64,000 nucleotides of DNA from Alkalilimnicola ehrlichii (GCF_003399765.1 NZ_NFZV01000002.1:62001-126000); one strand, 5' to 3'; shown: positions 37,475 to 47,786, counted from the stretch's first letter. Notes: generated by a model from the sequence alone, not told the origin. Translations and numbers: made by a program.

Positions 37475-40280
37475 CGCGACGTATCACCCTCAGCATCTGC
37501 CTGCTTTGGCTTCTCGCCGCTTGCAGCAGCACTCCCGAGCCCGAACCGAGCACCATCGGTTCGCTCGAACAGGCGGCCGAACCGGAGAGGAGCACCGAGG
37601 CCGATACGCAACAGGCAGCGGAAGCGTCGCAGCAACTGCCCACCGATACCGGCGACCGACGCCGCGCAATCGAAGCCTATGAGCGTTTTCTAGAAGAAGC
37701 GCCAAGCTCCGAGTTACGAGCCGAGGCCATGCGACGGCTTGCCGATCTACGGTTTGAGGAAAGCGAGGAGCAAGCAGCCGAAGCCGCCAGCGATAGCCAA
37801 GAGATTCCACAGGAGGTTATCGATCTCTACGAGCAACGGCTGCGGGAGCACCCTGAACACCCCGATAACGATCAAGTGCTATATCAGCTCTCCCGCGCCT
37901 ACGATTATCGCCAGGACCGAGAAGCCGCCATGCGCGCCCTGGAGCAACTCGTTCGCGAGCACCCGAACAGTCCGCTATTGGCCGAAGCGCATTTCCGCCG
38001 CGGCGAAAGCTACTTCATGGCCCGCGATTTCGCCCAAGCTGCCGCTGCTTACGAAGACGTGCTTGCGCTTGGCGAAGAGACGTATTTTACGATCAAGCGC
38101 TCTACAAGCTCGCTTGGTCGCAGTTCCGCCTCAGCCAATACGAACACAGCATCGACACCTTCATGACGCTGCTCGAATTCAGCGCCGTGGAAGACCGCAT
38201 CGACCCCGAAGCACTCACCGGCGCGGAACGAGAACGCGCCGAAGATGCTCTCCGCGCCGTGGCCCTTGGTTTTTCCTATCTGGACGGTGCCGAAGCGATA
38301 ACCCACTACTTCGACACACGCGGCCGCCGCGACGACGAAGACGTCATCTACCGCCAACTGGCAAACCAGTACCTTGCCAAAGAACGGTATAGCGACGCGG
38401 CCACCACCTTTCGCGCCTACGTGGAGCAAAACCCGCGCGATCACCGCGCGCCGGGCATGCAACTGCACGTCATCGAAAGCTACCGGCGGGGCAATTTCCC
38501 AAGCCGCGTGCTGGCAGCCAAACGCGAGTTCGTCGAGTTATTCGACTTCGACAGTCCGTTTTGGGACGGCCGCGAAGCGGCCGACTACCCGGGCGTTGTC
38601 AAACAGCTCGAAGGCAGCCTGACCGACCTTGCTCGGCATCACCATGCGGCCTATCAGCGACACGGGGAGGAGCAACACTTCGAACTGGCCGTCCAGTGGT
38701 ATCGCCATTACCTGAAACACTTCGACGGTACGCCCCCTGCGCAGGCCATGCATTTTCTGCTCGCAGAATTACTCTTCGAACACGAAGACTATGCACAAGC
38801 AGTCGTTCACTACGAACACAGCGCCTACGCTTTCGAAGCGGACGAGAACGCCTCTACCGCAGGGTATGCCGCACTGCTGGCCTATCATCGGCATGGCCGC
38901 GACCTTGACGGCGACGCCGCCGAAGCCTGGGAGCGTCGCGAACTCGACAGCGCCGGGCGCTTCAGCCAGCGCTTCCCCGACCACCCGCAAACCCCAAACG
39001 TTCTCGCTCGGGTTATCGACCGCCGGTTTCAGCTCGGCGATCACGACATCGCCGACGCCGCCGCTCGGCGGCTGCTTGAGCACTACCCCGATACCGCCCC
39101 GCGCCTACAACTTACCGCCTGGAGCGTCTTAGGACACATTCGCTTCGAGCGCCAAGCCTACCCTGCGGCAGAAACCGCCTACGAAGAAGCACTCGCCTTA
39201 CCCGAACTCCCTAGCGAGCGAGCGGCACCGTTGCAAGAAGCACTGGCTGCAACCATCTACCGCCATGCCGAGCAACTGCGAGAGGAAGGTGAAGTGACCG
39301 CCGCGGTAGAAGAGTTTCTTCGAGTACCCGAGAGCGAGGTACAGGCAATCGCCGAGTACGACGCCGCCTCGCTGCTACTGAGCCATCAACGCTGGGAGCA
39401 AGCTGCCGAAGTACTCGATCGATTCCGCACTCAGCGACCCGATCACGAACTGACGCCGGAAGTCAGCCGACGCTTGGCCGTCGCCTACCGCGAGGCCGGC
39501 GCTGCCGGCCTCGCCGCAGCGGAATTCAGCCGGATAGCCAACGCCAGCGATGACGAGGACATCCGCCAAGACGCATTACAGGAAGCTGGCGAACTGTACC
39601 GGGAAGCCGGCGATTACGAGAAGGAACAAGCCGCTTTAGTCGCCTATGTCGACGCTTTTCCAGCACCGCTGGATCAAAACCTCGAAGCCCGCCGGCGCCT
39701 TATCGAATTGTACGCAGCGGATAACGACGCTCGCCAAGTCCGAGCGCAGCGCGAGGCGATTATCGCCGCCGACCGCGATGCCGGAGAACAGCGCACGCCC
39801 CGAAGCCGCTATCTCGCCGCCCATGCCCGCCTGGCGCTTGCCGACGAAGCTCGCGCCGCGTTCATGGCGATAGAACTAAGCAACCCGCTAGAGAGCAGCT
39901 TAGCGCGCAAGGAGCAACGGATGGAAGAAGCCTTGGCCGCCTACGAACAAGCAGCCGATTATCGCGTCGCTCAAGTAACCACCGCCGCCACCTATCGAAC
40001 CGCGGAAATCTACGCTCACCTGGCCAAGGCGCTTTTGGAGTCCGAACGACCGCCAGGGCTCGATGCCGCAGCACTGGATGAATACGAACTGCTGCTGGAA
40101 GAACAGGCCTATCCATTCGAAGAGCAGGCCATTGAGCTGCACGAACTCAATATCGCCCGGACCCGCCGCGGCGTCTTTGACCAATGGGTGCGCCAAAGCT
40201 ACGACGCGCTGGCGCAACTCATGCCCGCCCGTTACCGCAAACCGGAAAGGAGCGTGCATGTCATCGAAACCCTGGATTAA
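37471..40280 (+). CDS. TPR protein 2 of the envelope operon, large lipoprotein, frameshifted
   Basis: Repaired length 936 residues. The lipoprotein signal ends LLAACSST (Cys 17). A Glu/Pro/Gln-rich stretch is followed by many TPR-like repeats to about residue 900 (YQLSRAYDYRQDREAAMRAL, HFRRGESYFMARDFAQAAAA, IYRQLANQYLAKERYSDAAT). The frame breaks in the T4 run at 38085-38088; a fifth T gives EETYFYDQALYKLAWSQFRL. Size and repeats recall the giant TPR protein of gliding loci and also CpoB/YbgF-like Tol partners. It overlaps the next gene by 23 bp. Confidence 0.8.
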
Positions 40281-40818
40281 GACCATGGTCGTCTGCGCCG
40301 TACTGGCGCTGGTCGGTTGCGCTCACATGCCCGGCAGCGGCGTACCGGAAGAAGAATTCGGCCGTGCCGTAGCGCTGCTGCAAGACGAGCGTTACGAAGA
40401 CGCCGTGGCCGTGCTGGAACCGCTAGCCGAACGCCGCCCGGACAATGCCAGCGTGGGTATCAACCTGGCTATCGCACACCGAGAGCTGGGCGACGACGAA
40501 GCCGCCAAGAAACGGCTCGAAAAAGTCCTTGCCCGCAACCCCGAACACCCGGAAGCCCACAATTTATACGCTATTCAGCTCCGGCGCCTGGGCCAATTCG
40601 ACGATGCCCGAACCGCCTATCAGCGGGTCTTGGAACTGGCGCCGGAGCACCGACATGCCCATCTGAATCTAGCCATTCTTTGCGACATTTACTTGCACGA
40701 TTTGGAATGTGCGCAGACCTACTATGACCGTTATCTGACCCTATCTAACAAAGAAGATAACGAAGTTCTTCGTTGGGTCGCCGATCTGGAACGGCGACGT
40801 TCGGGAGGGAAACCATGA
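40258..40818 (+). CDS. TPR lipoprotein of the envelope operon
   Basis: 186 residues. The lipoprotein signal ends LALVGCAH (Cys 18). Three to four TPR motifs follow: RAVALLQDERYEDAVAVLEP, SVGINLAIAHRELGDDEAAK, YAIQLRRLGQFDDARTAYQR. The last TPR has two Cys (LAILCDIYLHDLECAQTYY) that could form a disulfide. GGAAAGGAG precedes the ATG at 40258. Architecture matches GltE-type TPR lipoproteins of the gliding machinery. Confidence 0.82.
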   Translation: MSSKPWIKTMVVCAVLALVGCAHMPGSGVPEEEFGRAVALLQDERYEDAVAVLEPLAERRPDNASVGINLAIAHRELGDDEAAKKRLEKVLARNPEHPEAHNLYAIQLRRLGQFDDARTAYQRVLELAPEHRHAHLNLAILCDIYLHDLECAQTYYDRYLTLSNKEDNEVLRWVADLERRRSGGKP

Positions 40819-41093
40819 GCGTACAGCGTCTACTGGCCACATTCGTAGCCGGGAGTATCTTGTTTTATTCCGCCGTCCATGCCGACGAGGAGCGCGATCT
40901 CGACGGGATGGCGGTCATCGGCAGCGAAGAACTGCCGAAAGCACTCAACATCGTGCCTTGGCGAGATGCCGAGCTGGGCCAAACGACTGCCCACGTCCGC
41001 CACGGGCTTAGCGACAACCCCTTAGAACCGCTGGACCGGGAAGTCTTTCAGCGGGAACTGCAATACCACCAATCGCTATCGGCACCCGACTAA
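40815..41093 (+). CDS. Small exported protein of the envelope operon
   Basis: 92 residues with a signal peptide (SVQRLLATFVAGSILFYSAV, then HADEE). The mature part is short and acidic and contains LPKALNIVPWRDAELG. No family is recognised. The ATG overlaps the previous stop codon and GGGAGGG precedes it. Relatives of this motif often lie directly before TolQ-like genes in such loci, but I cannot name a function. Confidence 0.72.
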   Translation: MSVQRLLATFVAGSILFYSAVHADEERDLDGMAVIGSEELPKALNIVPWRDAELGQTTAHVRHGLSDNPLEPLDREVFQRELQYHQSLSAPD

Positions 41094-41160
41094 ATCCGAC
41101 GCGCTCGGCATACGACACACGCCAACTACAAGTGCACAGGCATAAGGAGAGCAGGCGGTT

Positions 41161-41823
41161 ATGGAAATCTACAACAGCATCGTGCAGTTCTTTCAACAAG
41201 GCGGTGTCTTCATGTACCCCATCATGGTGGTATTGGCACTGGGCCTTGCTATCGCACTCGAGCGCTACATCTACTTAAGCTACGCCGGTGCCCGCAACCG
41301 TAGCACCTGGGACCGCGTCATGCCGCTGATTCAGGCCGGCAAATACGACGAAGCACGGGCTTATGCGGAAAACTCCCGCACCGCCATCAGCAAAGTGCTG
41401 AGCTACGGACTGAGAAGGCTCGGCATCAGCCGCAAGCGCGACGACATCGAAATGGCGATGGAAGAAGGTTTGATGGAGGTGGTGCCACGCGTCGAAAAAC
41501 GTACCCACTACCTCGCCACGCTTGCCAACATCGCCACCCTACTGGGTTTGCTGGGAACTATTATCGGCCTCATCGAAGCCTTTACCGCAGTCGCCAGTGC
41601 CAACCCCGCAGAACGCGCGGATATGTTATCGGCGAGTATTTCGGTGGCGATGAACACGACCGCCTTCGGCCTGATGGTCGGCATTCCGCTGCTGCTGATT
41701 CACGCCGTCCTACAAACAAAGAGCACACAGCTGGTCGACAGTTTAGAGATGGCGTCCGTCAAAGTCCTGAACCTCATTAACGGCGCGCAACCGCAACCGC
41801 AAACGCAGGAGGCTTTGGCGTGA
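41161..41823 (+). CDS. TolQ/ExbB/MotA-family proton channel protein
   Basis: 220 residues, three membrane helices: about 16-36 (GVFMYPIMVVLALGLAIALE), about 118-142 (LATLANIATLLGLLGTIIGL) and about 158-182 (SISVAMNTTAFGLMVGIPLL). The conserved GLLGTIIGLIEAF and NTTAFGL segments line the proton path. It forms the stator-like channel with the two TolR/ExbD proteins that follow. AAGGAGAGC precedes the start and the stop overlaps the next start. Confidence 0.93.
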   Translation: MEIYNSIVQFFQQGGVFMYPIMVVLALGLAIALERYIYLSYAGARNRSTWDRVMPLIQAGKYDEARAYAENSRTAISKVLSYGLRRLGISRKRDDIEMAMEEGLMEVVPRVEKRTHYLATLANIATLLGLLGTIIGLIEAFTAVASANPAERADMLSASISVAMNTTAFGLMVGIPLLLIHAVLQTKSTQLVDSLEMASVKVLNLINGAQPQPQTQEALA

Positions 41824-42329
41824 AACGGTATCGGGCGCGCCGAGCTCGGCACCAGGAGGCCGCCGAACTCAATGTCACCGCGTTTATGAACCTGATGGTG
41901 GTATTGGTGCCGTTCCTGTTGATTCTCGCGGTGTTCTCGCGCATCACGGTTCACGAGCTCAACCTGCCGGGTAGCGGCGTTGCCGACGACGACCCGCCGC
42001 AGTTGCAGCTAGAGGTGGTGGTGCGCGCCGACCGTGTGGTGATAAGCGATCGTCGGCAAGGGGTGCTACAGGAAATCGAAAACCAGGATTCCGGTTACGA
42101 TATCGAACGCTTGGCCGAGGCCTTAGTCAGCATCAAAACGCAAGCGCCGGAAGTCGACCGCGCAACCATCCTGCTGGAGCCTGAGATCGACTACCAAAGC
42201 TTAATTACGGTCATGGACACCGTTCGCGGCACCGCTCCCCACGGCTCCGAGGAGCAACTATACGAAGCCTTATTCCCACGAGTTTCCATCGGTGACGCCC
42301 CGGCGGGTGATGGAGGACCGGAAACATGA
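41820..42329 (+). CDS. TolR/ExbD-family protein 1, with Asn in place of the proton-carrying Asp
   Basis: 169 residues: a basic cytoplasmic start, one membrane helix (about 19-42) and a periplasmic domain. The helix reads LNVTAFMNLMVVLVPFLLIL. At the position of the essential Asp of TolR/ExbD (usually L-x-D-V/M) stands Asn 24. It should therefore not itself carry protons and may play a structural or asymmetric role beside protein 2. Start and stop both overlap neighbouring genes. Confidence 0.88.
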   Translation: MKRYRARRARHQEAAELNVTAFMNLMVVLVPFLLILAVFSRITVHELNLPGSGVADDDPPQLQLEVVVRADRVVISDRRQGVLQEIENQDSGYDIERLAEALVSIKTQAPEVDRATILLEPEIDYQSLITVMDTVRGTAPHGSEEQLYEALFPRVSIGDAPAGDGGPET

Positions 42330-42828
42330 GCCTATGGCAACGCAACCGGCGCGGCCAACCGAAAGTTAATAAAGCCCGCCGCATGCCAAGCTTCAACCTG
42401 GTGGCCTTGATGGATATTTTTACCATCCTGGTTTTTTCCTACTGGTCAATTCCGCCGATGTGCAGGAAATCCCCAGTAGCCGCCAAGTCGAACTACCGGA
42501 GTCGGTGGCAGAAACGGCTCCGCGCGAGACCGTCATCGTTCACGTTGCGGCCGACGAAATTCTCGTCCAAGACCGACCGCTCGCCTCTACCGACGGGATA
42601 CGCGAAGGGTCTGAGCTGATTATCGAGCCATTACGCGATGCACTCAGTAGTCAGCTAAACAACCTGCCCCCGGCGGCAAGGCAACAGGCGGAGGTAACCA
42701 TACTGGGCGACCGCAGCATTCCCTACGATGTGTTACGACGCGTTATGGCCACTTGCACGGAGGCCGGCTTCAGCCAAGTTTCGCTAGCCGTCACGCAAAC
42801 GGCACCGGAAGGAGGTGACAGCTTATGA
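42326..42828 (+). CDS. TolR/ExbD-family protein 2, with the conserved Asp, frameshifted
   Basis: Repaired length 167 residues. The membrane helix begins FNLVALMDIFTILVFFLLVN and keeps the proton-carrying Asp 30. The periplasmic part ends in TILGDRSIPYDVLRRVMATC and FSQVSLAV, the ExbD/TolR fold. The break is in the T6 run at 42432-42437; a seventh T joins LVF to FLLVNSADVQEIPSSRQVEL. Overlaps both neighbours. Confidence 0.9.
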
Positions 42829-43778
42829 GTACGACGTTAAACACGTCGTCCCCCATCCCGCCTCTACCTTGGTCACGGACGCCGGAGGAAGACCGTCAGT
42901 TTCGACGTATCCTACTGGTTAGTTTATTCCTATTCTTGATCGTAGGATTAACTGTTCCGTGGTTGCCGGTCATGCAACCGGAACCGGATGAAGTCGCCGA
43001 CGAACCCCGGCCGATCGAAAGCTTGGTGTTAGCGCCTCGCGAAGAACAGCCGGAGCCTGCCGTCACGCCACCGGAGGAGCGGGCCGAACCCGAGCCGCAA
43101 CCACAGCCGCCCACGGTGGCGGAAGAAACGCCGGCGGAACCGGCCGAACCCGAACCGGCACCGGCTCCCGCGGAGCCGAGCGCACGCGAGCGGGCGGAAG
43201 ACTCCGGGCTGCTCGCCCTACGCGATCGGCTTGACAACATGCGCGGCAGCGCACCCTCGGCAAGCCTCGGCGAGGACGAACTCTCCGGCGAAGGCGCCGA
43301 AGCCAGCGAGCGCGAACGCCGTTTGGCCACCGCCGATGTCGAGGAAGGCAGCGGCGGCATCGACAGTTCGGCCGTCACCCAGGAAACCGGCGGCTCCGAC
43401 GAGCTGGCAGGCCGTACCACTGCTCAGGTTGACAGCCCGGTAGGCGAGCGTGGCGGCGAACGCGCCGGCCGTACCCGCGATCATCAGCGCACCCGCACGG
43501 ACGAGGAAATACAGCTTGTTTTCGACCGCAACAAAAGCGGCTTCTATGCCCTTTATAACCGCGCGCTCCGCGAAGACCCGACCTTGCAAGGCAAGCTCGT
43601 GGTCCGCCTGACCATCGCCCCTTCGGGGGAAGTAACGGCGGCGGAAGTCGTCTCCAGCGAATTGCAGGACTCCGAGCTGGAACAACGCCTGCTCGCCCGC
43701 ATCCGCCAGCTCGACTTCGGCGCTAAAGATGTCGAACAAATCAGTATCAACTACCCGATCGATTTCTTCCCATCGTAA
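42825..43778 (+). CDS. TonB-like protein with AgmX/PglI-type C-terminal domain
   Basis: 317 residues. A cytoplasmic N-terminus and one membrane helix (about 28-48, ILLVSLFLFLIVGLTVPWLP) lead into a long Glu/Pro-rich rod (about 55-125) that can span the periplasm. A Gly/Ser/Glu linker follows, then the C-terminal domain (about 225-317: EIQLVFDRNKSGFYALYNRA, LQGKLVVRLTIAPSGEVTAA). That domain matches the AgmX/PglI C-terminal family found in gliding-motility proteins and is TonB-like. It likely passes the energy from the channel to the outer-membrane barrels and TPR lipoproteins. A near-perfect GGAAGGAGGTGA precedes the start. Last gene of the operon. Confidence 0.87.
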   Translation: MSTTLNTSSPIPPLPWSRTPEEDRQFRRILLVSLFLFLIVGLTVPWLPVMQPEPDEVADEPRPIESLVLAPREEQPEPAVTPPEERAEPEPQPQPPTVAEETPAEPAEPEPAPAPAEPSARERAEDSGLLALRDRLDNMRGSAPSASLGEDELSGEGAEASERERRLATADVEEGSGGIDSSAVTQETGGSDELAGRTTAQVDSPVGERGGERAGRTRDHQRTRTDEEIQLVFDRNKSGFYALYNRALREDPTLQGKLVVRLTIAPSGEVTAAEVVSSELQDSELEQRLLARIRQLDFGAKDVEQISINYPIDFFPS

Positions 43779-43821
43779 GGAACGCAGCACGATGGCTCAC
43801 CCCCTCTCATCGAGTGCAAAA

Positions 43822-43856
43822 GCCGAGCGCGGCGTACCGCGTCCTACCCGCTCGGC
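43822..43856 (+). terminator. Hairpin after the envelope operon
   Basis: GCCGAGC (43822-43828) pairs with GCTCGGC (43850-43856), with a possible inner GCGG/CCGC stem. No T run follows. The remaining spacer to 44041 shows no gene. Confidence 0.45.
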
Positions 43857-44041
43857 CTATACCAGCACCCGCACAGGGGTAACACCGCTTTGCAACCGAG
43901 TCTTATCACTCCTTCCTACGAGGGGCCAGGAAACGGTGTGCTGCCCTCATCTGCATCAGTGTTTTCTTATTCAAGGCAAAGCCCCATATAAGCAGAGGTT
44001 TACTTCGCTTCGGCCGCGACAGCGATTGCCCGGGAGGGGTC

Positions 44042-45067
44042 ATGAGTCAGAACGATTACCACCTACTGCAAACGCTCACCCAACAGGGCTTCCACCCCCC
44101 GCAAGCCTGGTTAGGCTATGCCCGTACCCACGGCATTCGCCCAGTGCCGGCCAAGAAGCTAACGCAGTGTCCGCATTGCGGTTCGCGCCACCAACACAAA
44201 ATCGGGCAATACGTCTACTTCAGCCATTTAGTGAAATTAAATCAGTGCGGCAACTGCTTTCTACTCTACAGCGACACGCGCTTTCCCAATGAAATCATCG
44301 ACCAGCACTTCGAACTCAATTACAAAGACGAAGCCTACTTCCTCCATCAACGGCGGCAGATCTTTCGCCAGATTGCGGATTTGGTGAGTTCGGCAGCGCC
44401 CTTGAAAGGCCGCATTTTGGACGTGGGCGGTGCGAAGGGACACCTCATGGCGGTCGTACAACGACAGCGCCCAGATTTGCAAATTACCGTAAATGACTTA
44501 TCTAACGACGCCTGTGCCAGTGCCGCCGCGCACTTCGGCTTTGAGACGATCTGCGGCGGCTTAAGCTCGCTCGACGACGTCGTCCAGACGTTCGACGTCG
44601 TCGTCATGAGCGACGTTATCTATTATGAAGCCGATGTCCAAGCGCTGTGGCGCTTACTGCCGTCCTTAGTCGCCCCCGGCGGAACGCTGATTATCCGAAT
44701 TCCCAATAAGCTCCTTCCCATCAAACTTTGGCAACGACTAAGCCGTCGTTTAGCGCCGCACAAAATCGATACGCGAGATCGCATTCCGCTCTTTAACCCC
44801 GAGCACCTGTTTATCTTTCCACCCCATTTTCTCGCGCAGCAGCTGCACCTAATCGGATTCCAGGCGATACAACGACTCCCCTCGCGCCCGCTGACAAAGC
44901 CCGGCGGCAAAGAAGTCGTACAACCGTTACTGCACACAGCCGCGCGCCTTGTCCATTCAGTGAGCAAAGGGCGATTGGTTATTAGCCCCTCGCTGCTGTT
45001 GATAGCAAACCGCAGCCAAGCTGACGACGCCGCACAGACACCGCACCTGAAGGCCGCCGGCGCTTAA
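44042..45067 (+). CDS. Class I SAM-dependent methyltransferase with N-terminal zinc ribbon
   Basis: 341 residues. A zinc ribbon (about residues 42-80: CPHCG, then CGNC) precedes a Rossmann methyltransferase domain with motif I ILDVGGAKGHLMAV (about 122-135), acidic motif II TVNDLS and motif IV-like FDVVVMSDVIYYE. The C-terminal part has basic and hydrophobic segments. The layout is that of methyltransferases acting on sugars, lipids or small molecules; the substrate is not evident. GGGAGGGGTC precedes the start. It ends against the convergent small gene at 45064. Confidence 0.8.
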   Translation: MSQNDYHLLQTLTQQGFHPPQAWLGYARTHGIRPVPAKKLTQCPHCGSRHQHKIGQYVYFSHLVKLNQCGNCFLLYSDTRFPNEIIDQHFELNYKDEAYFLHQRRQIFRQIADLVSSAAPLKGRILDVGGAKGHLMAVVQRQRPDLQITVNDLSNDACASAAAHFGFETICGGLSSLDDVVQTFDVVVMSDVIYYEADVQALWRLLPSLVAPGGTLIIRIPNKLLPIKLWQRLSRRLAPHKIDTRDRIPLFNPEHLFIFPPHFLAQQLHLIGFQAIQRLPSRPLTKPGGKEVVQPLLHTAARLVHSVSKGRLVISPSLLLIANRSQADDAAQTPHLKAAGA

Positions 45068-45297
45068 AGTTTCAGATCGCGCGGCCACGCAACCAGCTCG
45101 TTGTGATCGGTAGTATCGATCGCCGACGGCCCGACCTGGCGCGTGTTCCAGGCATAATTTAATTTCGCATAGACAGTAGGCATTAACGCTTCCATTAACG
45201 TCGCGGCCTCGTCCGGCGCGTCCTCGATCTCATCGATCGTTTCCGCCAACGCCGCCAACGCATCTTGTAAAGTCACTAGATTCCACTCGGCATCCAT
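45064..45297 (-). CDS. Small acidic hypothetical protein
   Basis: 77 residues, soluble, with the acidic helix ALAALAETIDEIEDAPDEAA and a C-terminal half ending ELVAWPRDLKL. GAGG lies 10 bp before the ATG. Convergent with the methyltransferase and overlapping its end by 4 bp. No family recognised; coding quality looks real. Confidence 0.6.
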   Translation of the reverse strand: MDAEWNLVTLQDALAALAETIDEIEDAPDEAATLMEALMPTVYAKLNYAWNTRQVGPSAIDTTDHNELVAWPRDLKL

Positions 45298-45605
45298 TAA
45301 TCTCGATCCTCAACTACAATGATGTCTGTTGTCGTCTCCGGCAGGCCACCCTTTTGGGCCCGCGCTTATTCTTGTCTTGTAACGCCATCGCGATAAAGTA
45401 TCTATGGCCGCCGTTGATAAGCCGATAAAAAGATAATCTCATAGCCCGCATAGTCGAATAAAACATCGAAGGGTATGACCGTTCGGTCTACTTCGGGTAC
45501 CATGGCAGGCTTTCGCGGCCGCGGCGAGGGGCTCCCGTTTTGCGGTAAGCGACCCAACGCTTTGTTTTAACAATTGAAGTATTGCAGTCAGAGAGGCAGT
45601 CAGAC
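45298..45605 (+). promoter_or_regulatory. Upstream region of malate synthase G
   Basis: A 308-bp spacer between divergent genes, AT-rich at 45400-45460. It should hold the promoters of glcB and of the small minus-strand gene. I see no clear operator or riboswitch. A GAGAGGCAG ribosome-binding site precedes the ATG at 45606. Confidence 0.35.
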
Positions 45606-47786
45606 ATGACAGAACGTGTTCAGGTTGGTGGCCTACAGGTTGCGAAAAACCTGTACGACTTGGTTGCTCAGGAGGCGGCACCCGGCACAGGGATCGAACC
45701 GGATGCGTTCTGGGCATCCCTAGAAGCTATCGTCAACGACCTCGGACCGAAAAATAAGGCCCTACTTCAGAAGCGTGACGAAATCCAGGCCACGATCGAT
45801 GCCTGGCACCGGGAGCGCAAAGGTCAACCGCACGATGCAGCCGCTTATAAGCAATTCCTGACCGACATCGGTTATTTGCTACCGGAAGGCGAGGATTTCC
45901 AGATCACGACGGAAAACGTCGATCCGGAAATCTCCACCATCGCCGGCCCGCAATTGGTCGTGCCGGTTATGAACGCTCGGTATGCCCTCAACGCCGCGAA
46001 CGCCCGCTGGGGCAGCTTGTACGACGCGCTCTACGGAACCGATGTCATTCCGGAAACCGACGGCGCCGCGAAAGGCCCCGGCTACAACCCTGTACGCGGG
46101 GCGAAAGTCGTCGAGTACGCTGCCAAGCTGCTCGATGAGTCCGCTCCCTTAGCGCAAGGCTCGCATAAAGACGCCACCGCCTACGCCGTACGCGACGGCA
46201 AGCTCGTCGTCAGCCTAAACGACGGCTCCGAGACGGGACCCAAAGATCCCGCCCAGTTTGCAGGTTACAGCGGCTCTGCCGACGCCCCGGTCGGCATCCT
46301 GCTGCGCAACAACAACCTGCACCTGGAAATCCAGATCGACAAATCCAGCCCGATCGGCCAGGATCACGCTGCCGGCGTTAAAGACGTCTTGCTCGAATCC
46401 GCCGTCACCGCTATTCAAGACTGCGAAGACTCCGTCGCCGCCGTCGATGCCGAAGACAAAGCGCTGGTGTATCGCAACTGGCTCGGCCTGATGAAGGGCG
46501 ACCTGGCGGCCAGCTTCGATAAAGGCGGCCGTACCGTCTCGCGTAATCTTAATGCCGATCGCGAGTACACCGGCGCCGATGGCGGTCAGGTCCGCCTGCC
46601 CGGCCGCAGCCTACTGCTGGTCCGCAACGTTGGCCACCTGATGACCAATCCGGCCGTGCTGGTTAACGGCGAAGAAATCCCGGAAGGCATTCTCGACGGC
46701 ATGGTCACCGTGCTGATCGCGATGCACGACCTACAGAAAGACGCCAACGCCCCGATTCGCAACAGCCGCAAGGGCAGCGTCTACATCGTTAAGCCGAAGA
46801 TGCACGGCCCGGAAGAAGTCGCCTTCGCCTGCGAGCTCTTCTCGCGGGTGGAAGACGCGCTGGGGCTTACGCGCAACACGCTCAAGATCGGCATCATGGA
46901 CGAAGAGCGCCGCACCACGGTCAACCTCAAAGAGTGTATCCGGGTTGCGAAAGATCGTGTGATTTTCATCAATACCGGCTTCCTCGACCGCACCGGCGAC
47001 GAAATCCACACCTCCATGGAAGCCGGCCCGATGATTCGCAAAGAAGCGATGAAGGGTCAGCCCTGGATTCAGGCCTACGAGAACTGGAACGTCGACATCG
47101 GCCTGCGCGCCGGCTTCAAGGGCCGCGCTCAGATTGGCAAAGGCATGTGGCCGAAGCCGGACGAAATGAAGCAGATGATGGAAACCAAGCAGGGGCACCC
47201 GCTGGCCGGTGCTAACTGTGCCTGGGTACCGTCGCCGACGGCCGCGACGCTGCATGCTATGCACTATCATCAAATCAATGTACAGGCACGCCAAGACGAG
47301 CTCGCTAGCCGCGAACGCGCCAGCCTGGACGACATCCTCACCATTCCGCTGCTGGGCGACGAGCGCCCCTCGGCTGAGGAAATCCAACAGGAGCTGGACA
47401 ACAACGCCCAGGGCATTCTCGGCTACGTAGTACGCTGGATCGACCAAGGCGTGGGCTGCTCCAAGGTGCCCGACATTAACGACGTCGGCCTGATGGAAGA
47501 CCGCGCCACGCTGCGTATCTCCAGCCAGCACATCGCCAATTGGCTGTACCACGGTATCTGCTCGGAAGAGCAAGTCATGGCAACCATGAAGCGGATGGCC
47601 GAAGTGGTGGACCGCCAGAACGAAGCCGACCCGCTGTACCGGCCGATGGCGCCGAACTTTGGCGACAGCGTAGCCTTCCAGGCTGCCTGCGACTTAGTAT
47701 TCAAAGGGCGCGAGCAACCGAGCGGCTACACCGAGCCAGTCCTACACGCACGGCGGCGCGAGCTGAAAGCGAAGCTCGGCGGCTAA
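45606..47786 (+). CDS. glcB: Malate synthase G
   Basis: Condenses glyoxylate and acetyl-CoA to malate in glyoxylate/glycolate use. The 726-residue length from the ATG at 45606 is typical of isoform G. Family segments include [20 protein letters not shown] near the start, [15 protein letters not shown], the catalytic-loop [37 protein letters not shown] and, late, [20 protein letters not shown]. An in-frame TTG at 45582 would add eight residues and is less likely. A strong terminator follows. Confidence 0.97.
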   Translation: MTERVQVGGLQVAKNLYDLVAQEAAPGTGIEPDAFWASLEAIVNDLGPKNKALLQKRDEIQATIDAWHRERKGQPHDAAAYKQFLTDIGYLLPEGEDFQITTENVDPEISTIAGPQLVVPVMNARYALNAANARWGSLYDALYGTDVIPETDGAAKGPGYNPVRGAKVVEYAAKLLDESAPLAQGSHKDATAYAVRDGKLVVSLNDGSETGPKDPAQFAGYSGSADAPVGILLRNNNLHLEIQIDKSSPIGQDHAAGVKDVLLESAVTAIQDCEDSVAAVDAEDKALVYRNWLGLMKGDLAASFDKGGRTVSRNLNADREYTGADGGQVRLPGRSLLLVRNVGHLMTNPAVLVNGEEIPEGILDGMVTVLIAMHDLQKDANAPIRNSRKGSVYIVKPKMHGPEEVAFACELFSRVEDALGLTRNTLKIGIMDEERRTTVNLKECIRVAKDRVIFINTGFLDRTGDEIHTSMEAGPMIRKEAMKGQPWIQAYENWNVDIGLRAGFKGRAQIGKGMWPKPDEMKQMMETKQGHPLAGANCAWVPSPTAATLHAMHYHQINVQARQDELASRERASLDDILTIPLLGDERPSAEEIQQELDNNAQGILGYVVRWIDQGVGCSKVPDINDVGLMEDRATLRISSQHIANWLYHGICSEEQVMATMKRMAEVVDRQNEADPLYRPMAPNFGDSVAFQAACDLVFKGREQPSGYTEPVLHARRRELKAKLGG

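Noticed and set aside
41161-43778. Ordinary Tol-Pal or TonB-ExbBD system.
   Set aside because: No tolB, pal, ybgC or TonB-dependent receptor is nearby, two TolR proteins are present, and the TonB-like protein has an AgmX/PglI-type end.
43792-44292. A 187-residue plus-strand reading frame starting in the operon tail.
   Set aside because: It overlaps the well-supported methyltransferase in another frame and its translation is Arg/Pro/Cys-rich, typical of a shadow frame.
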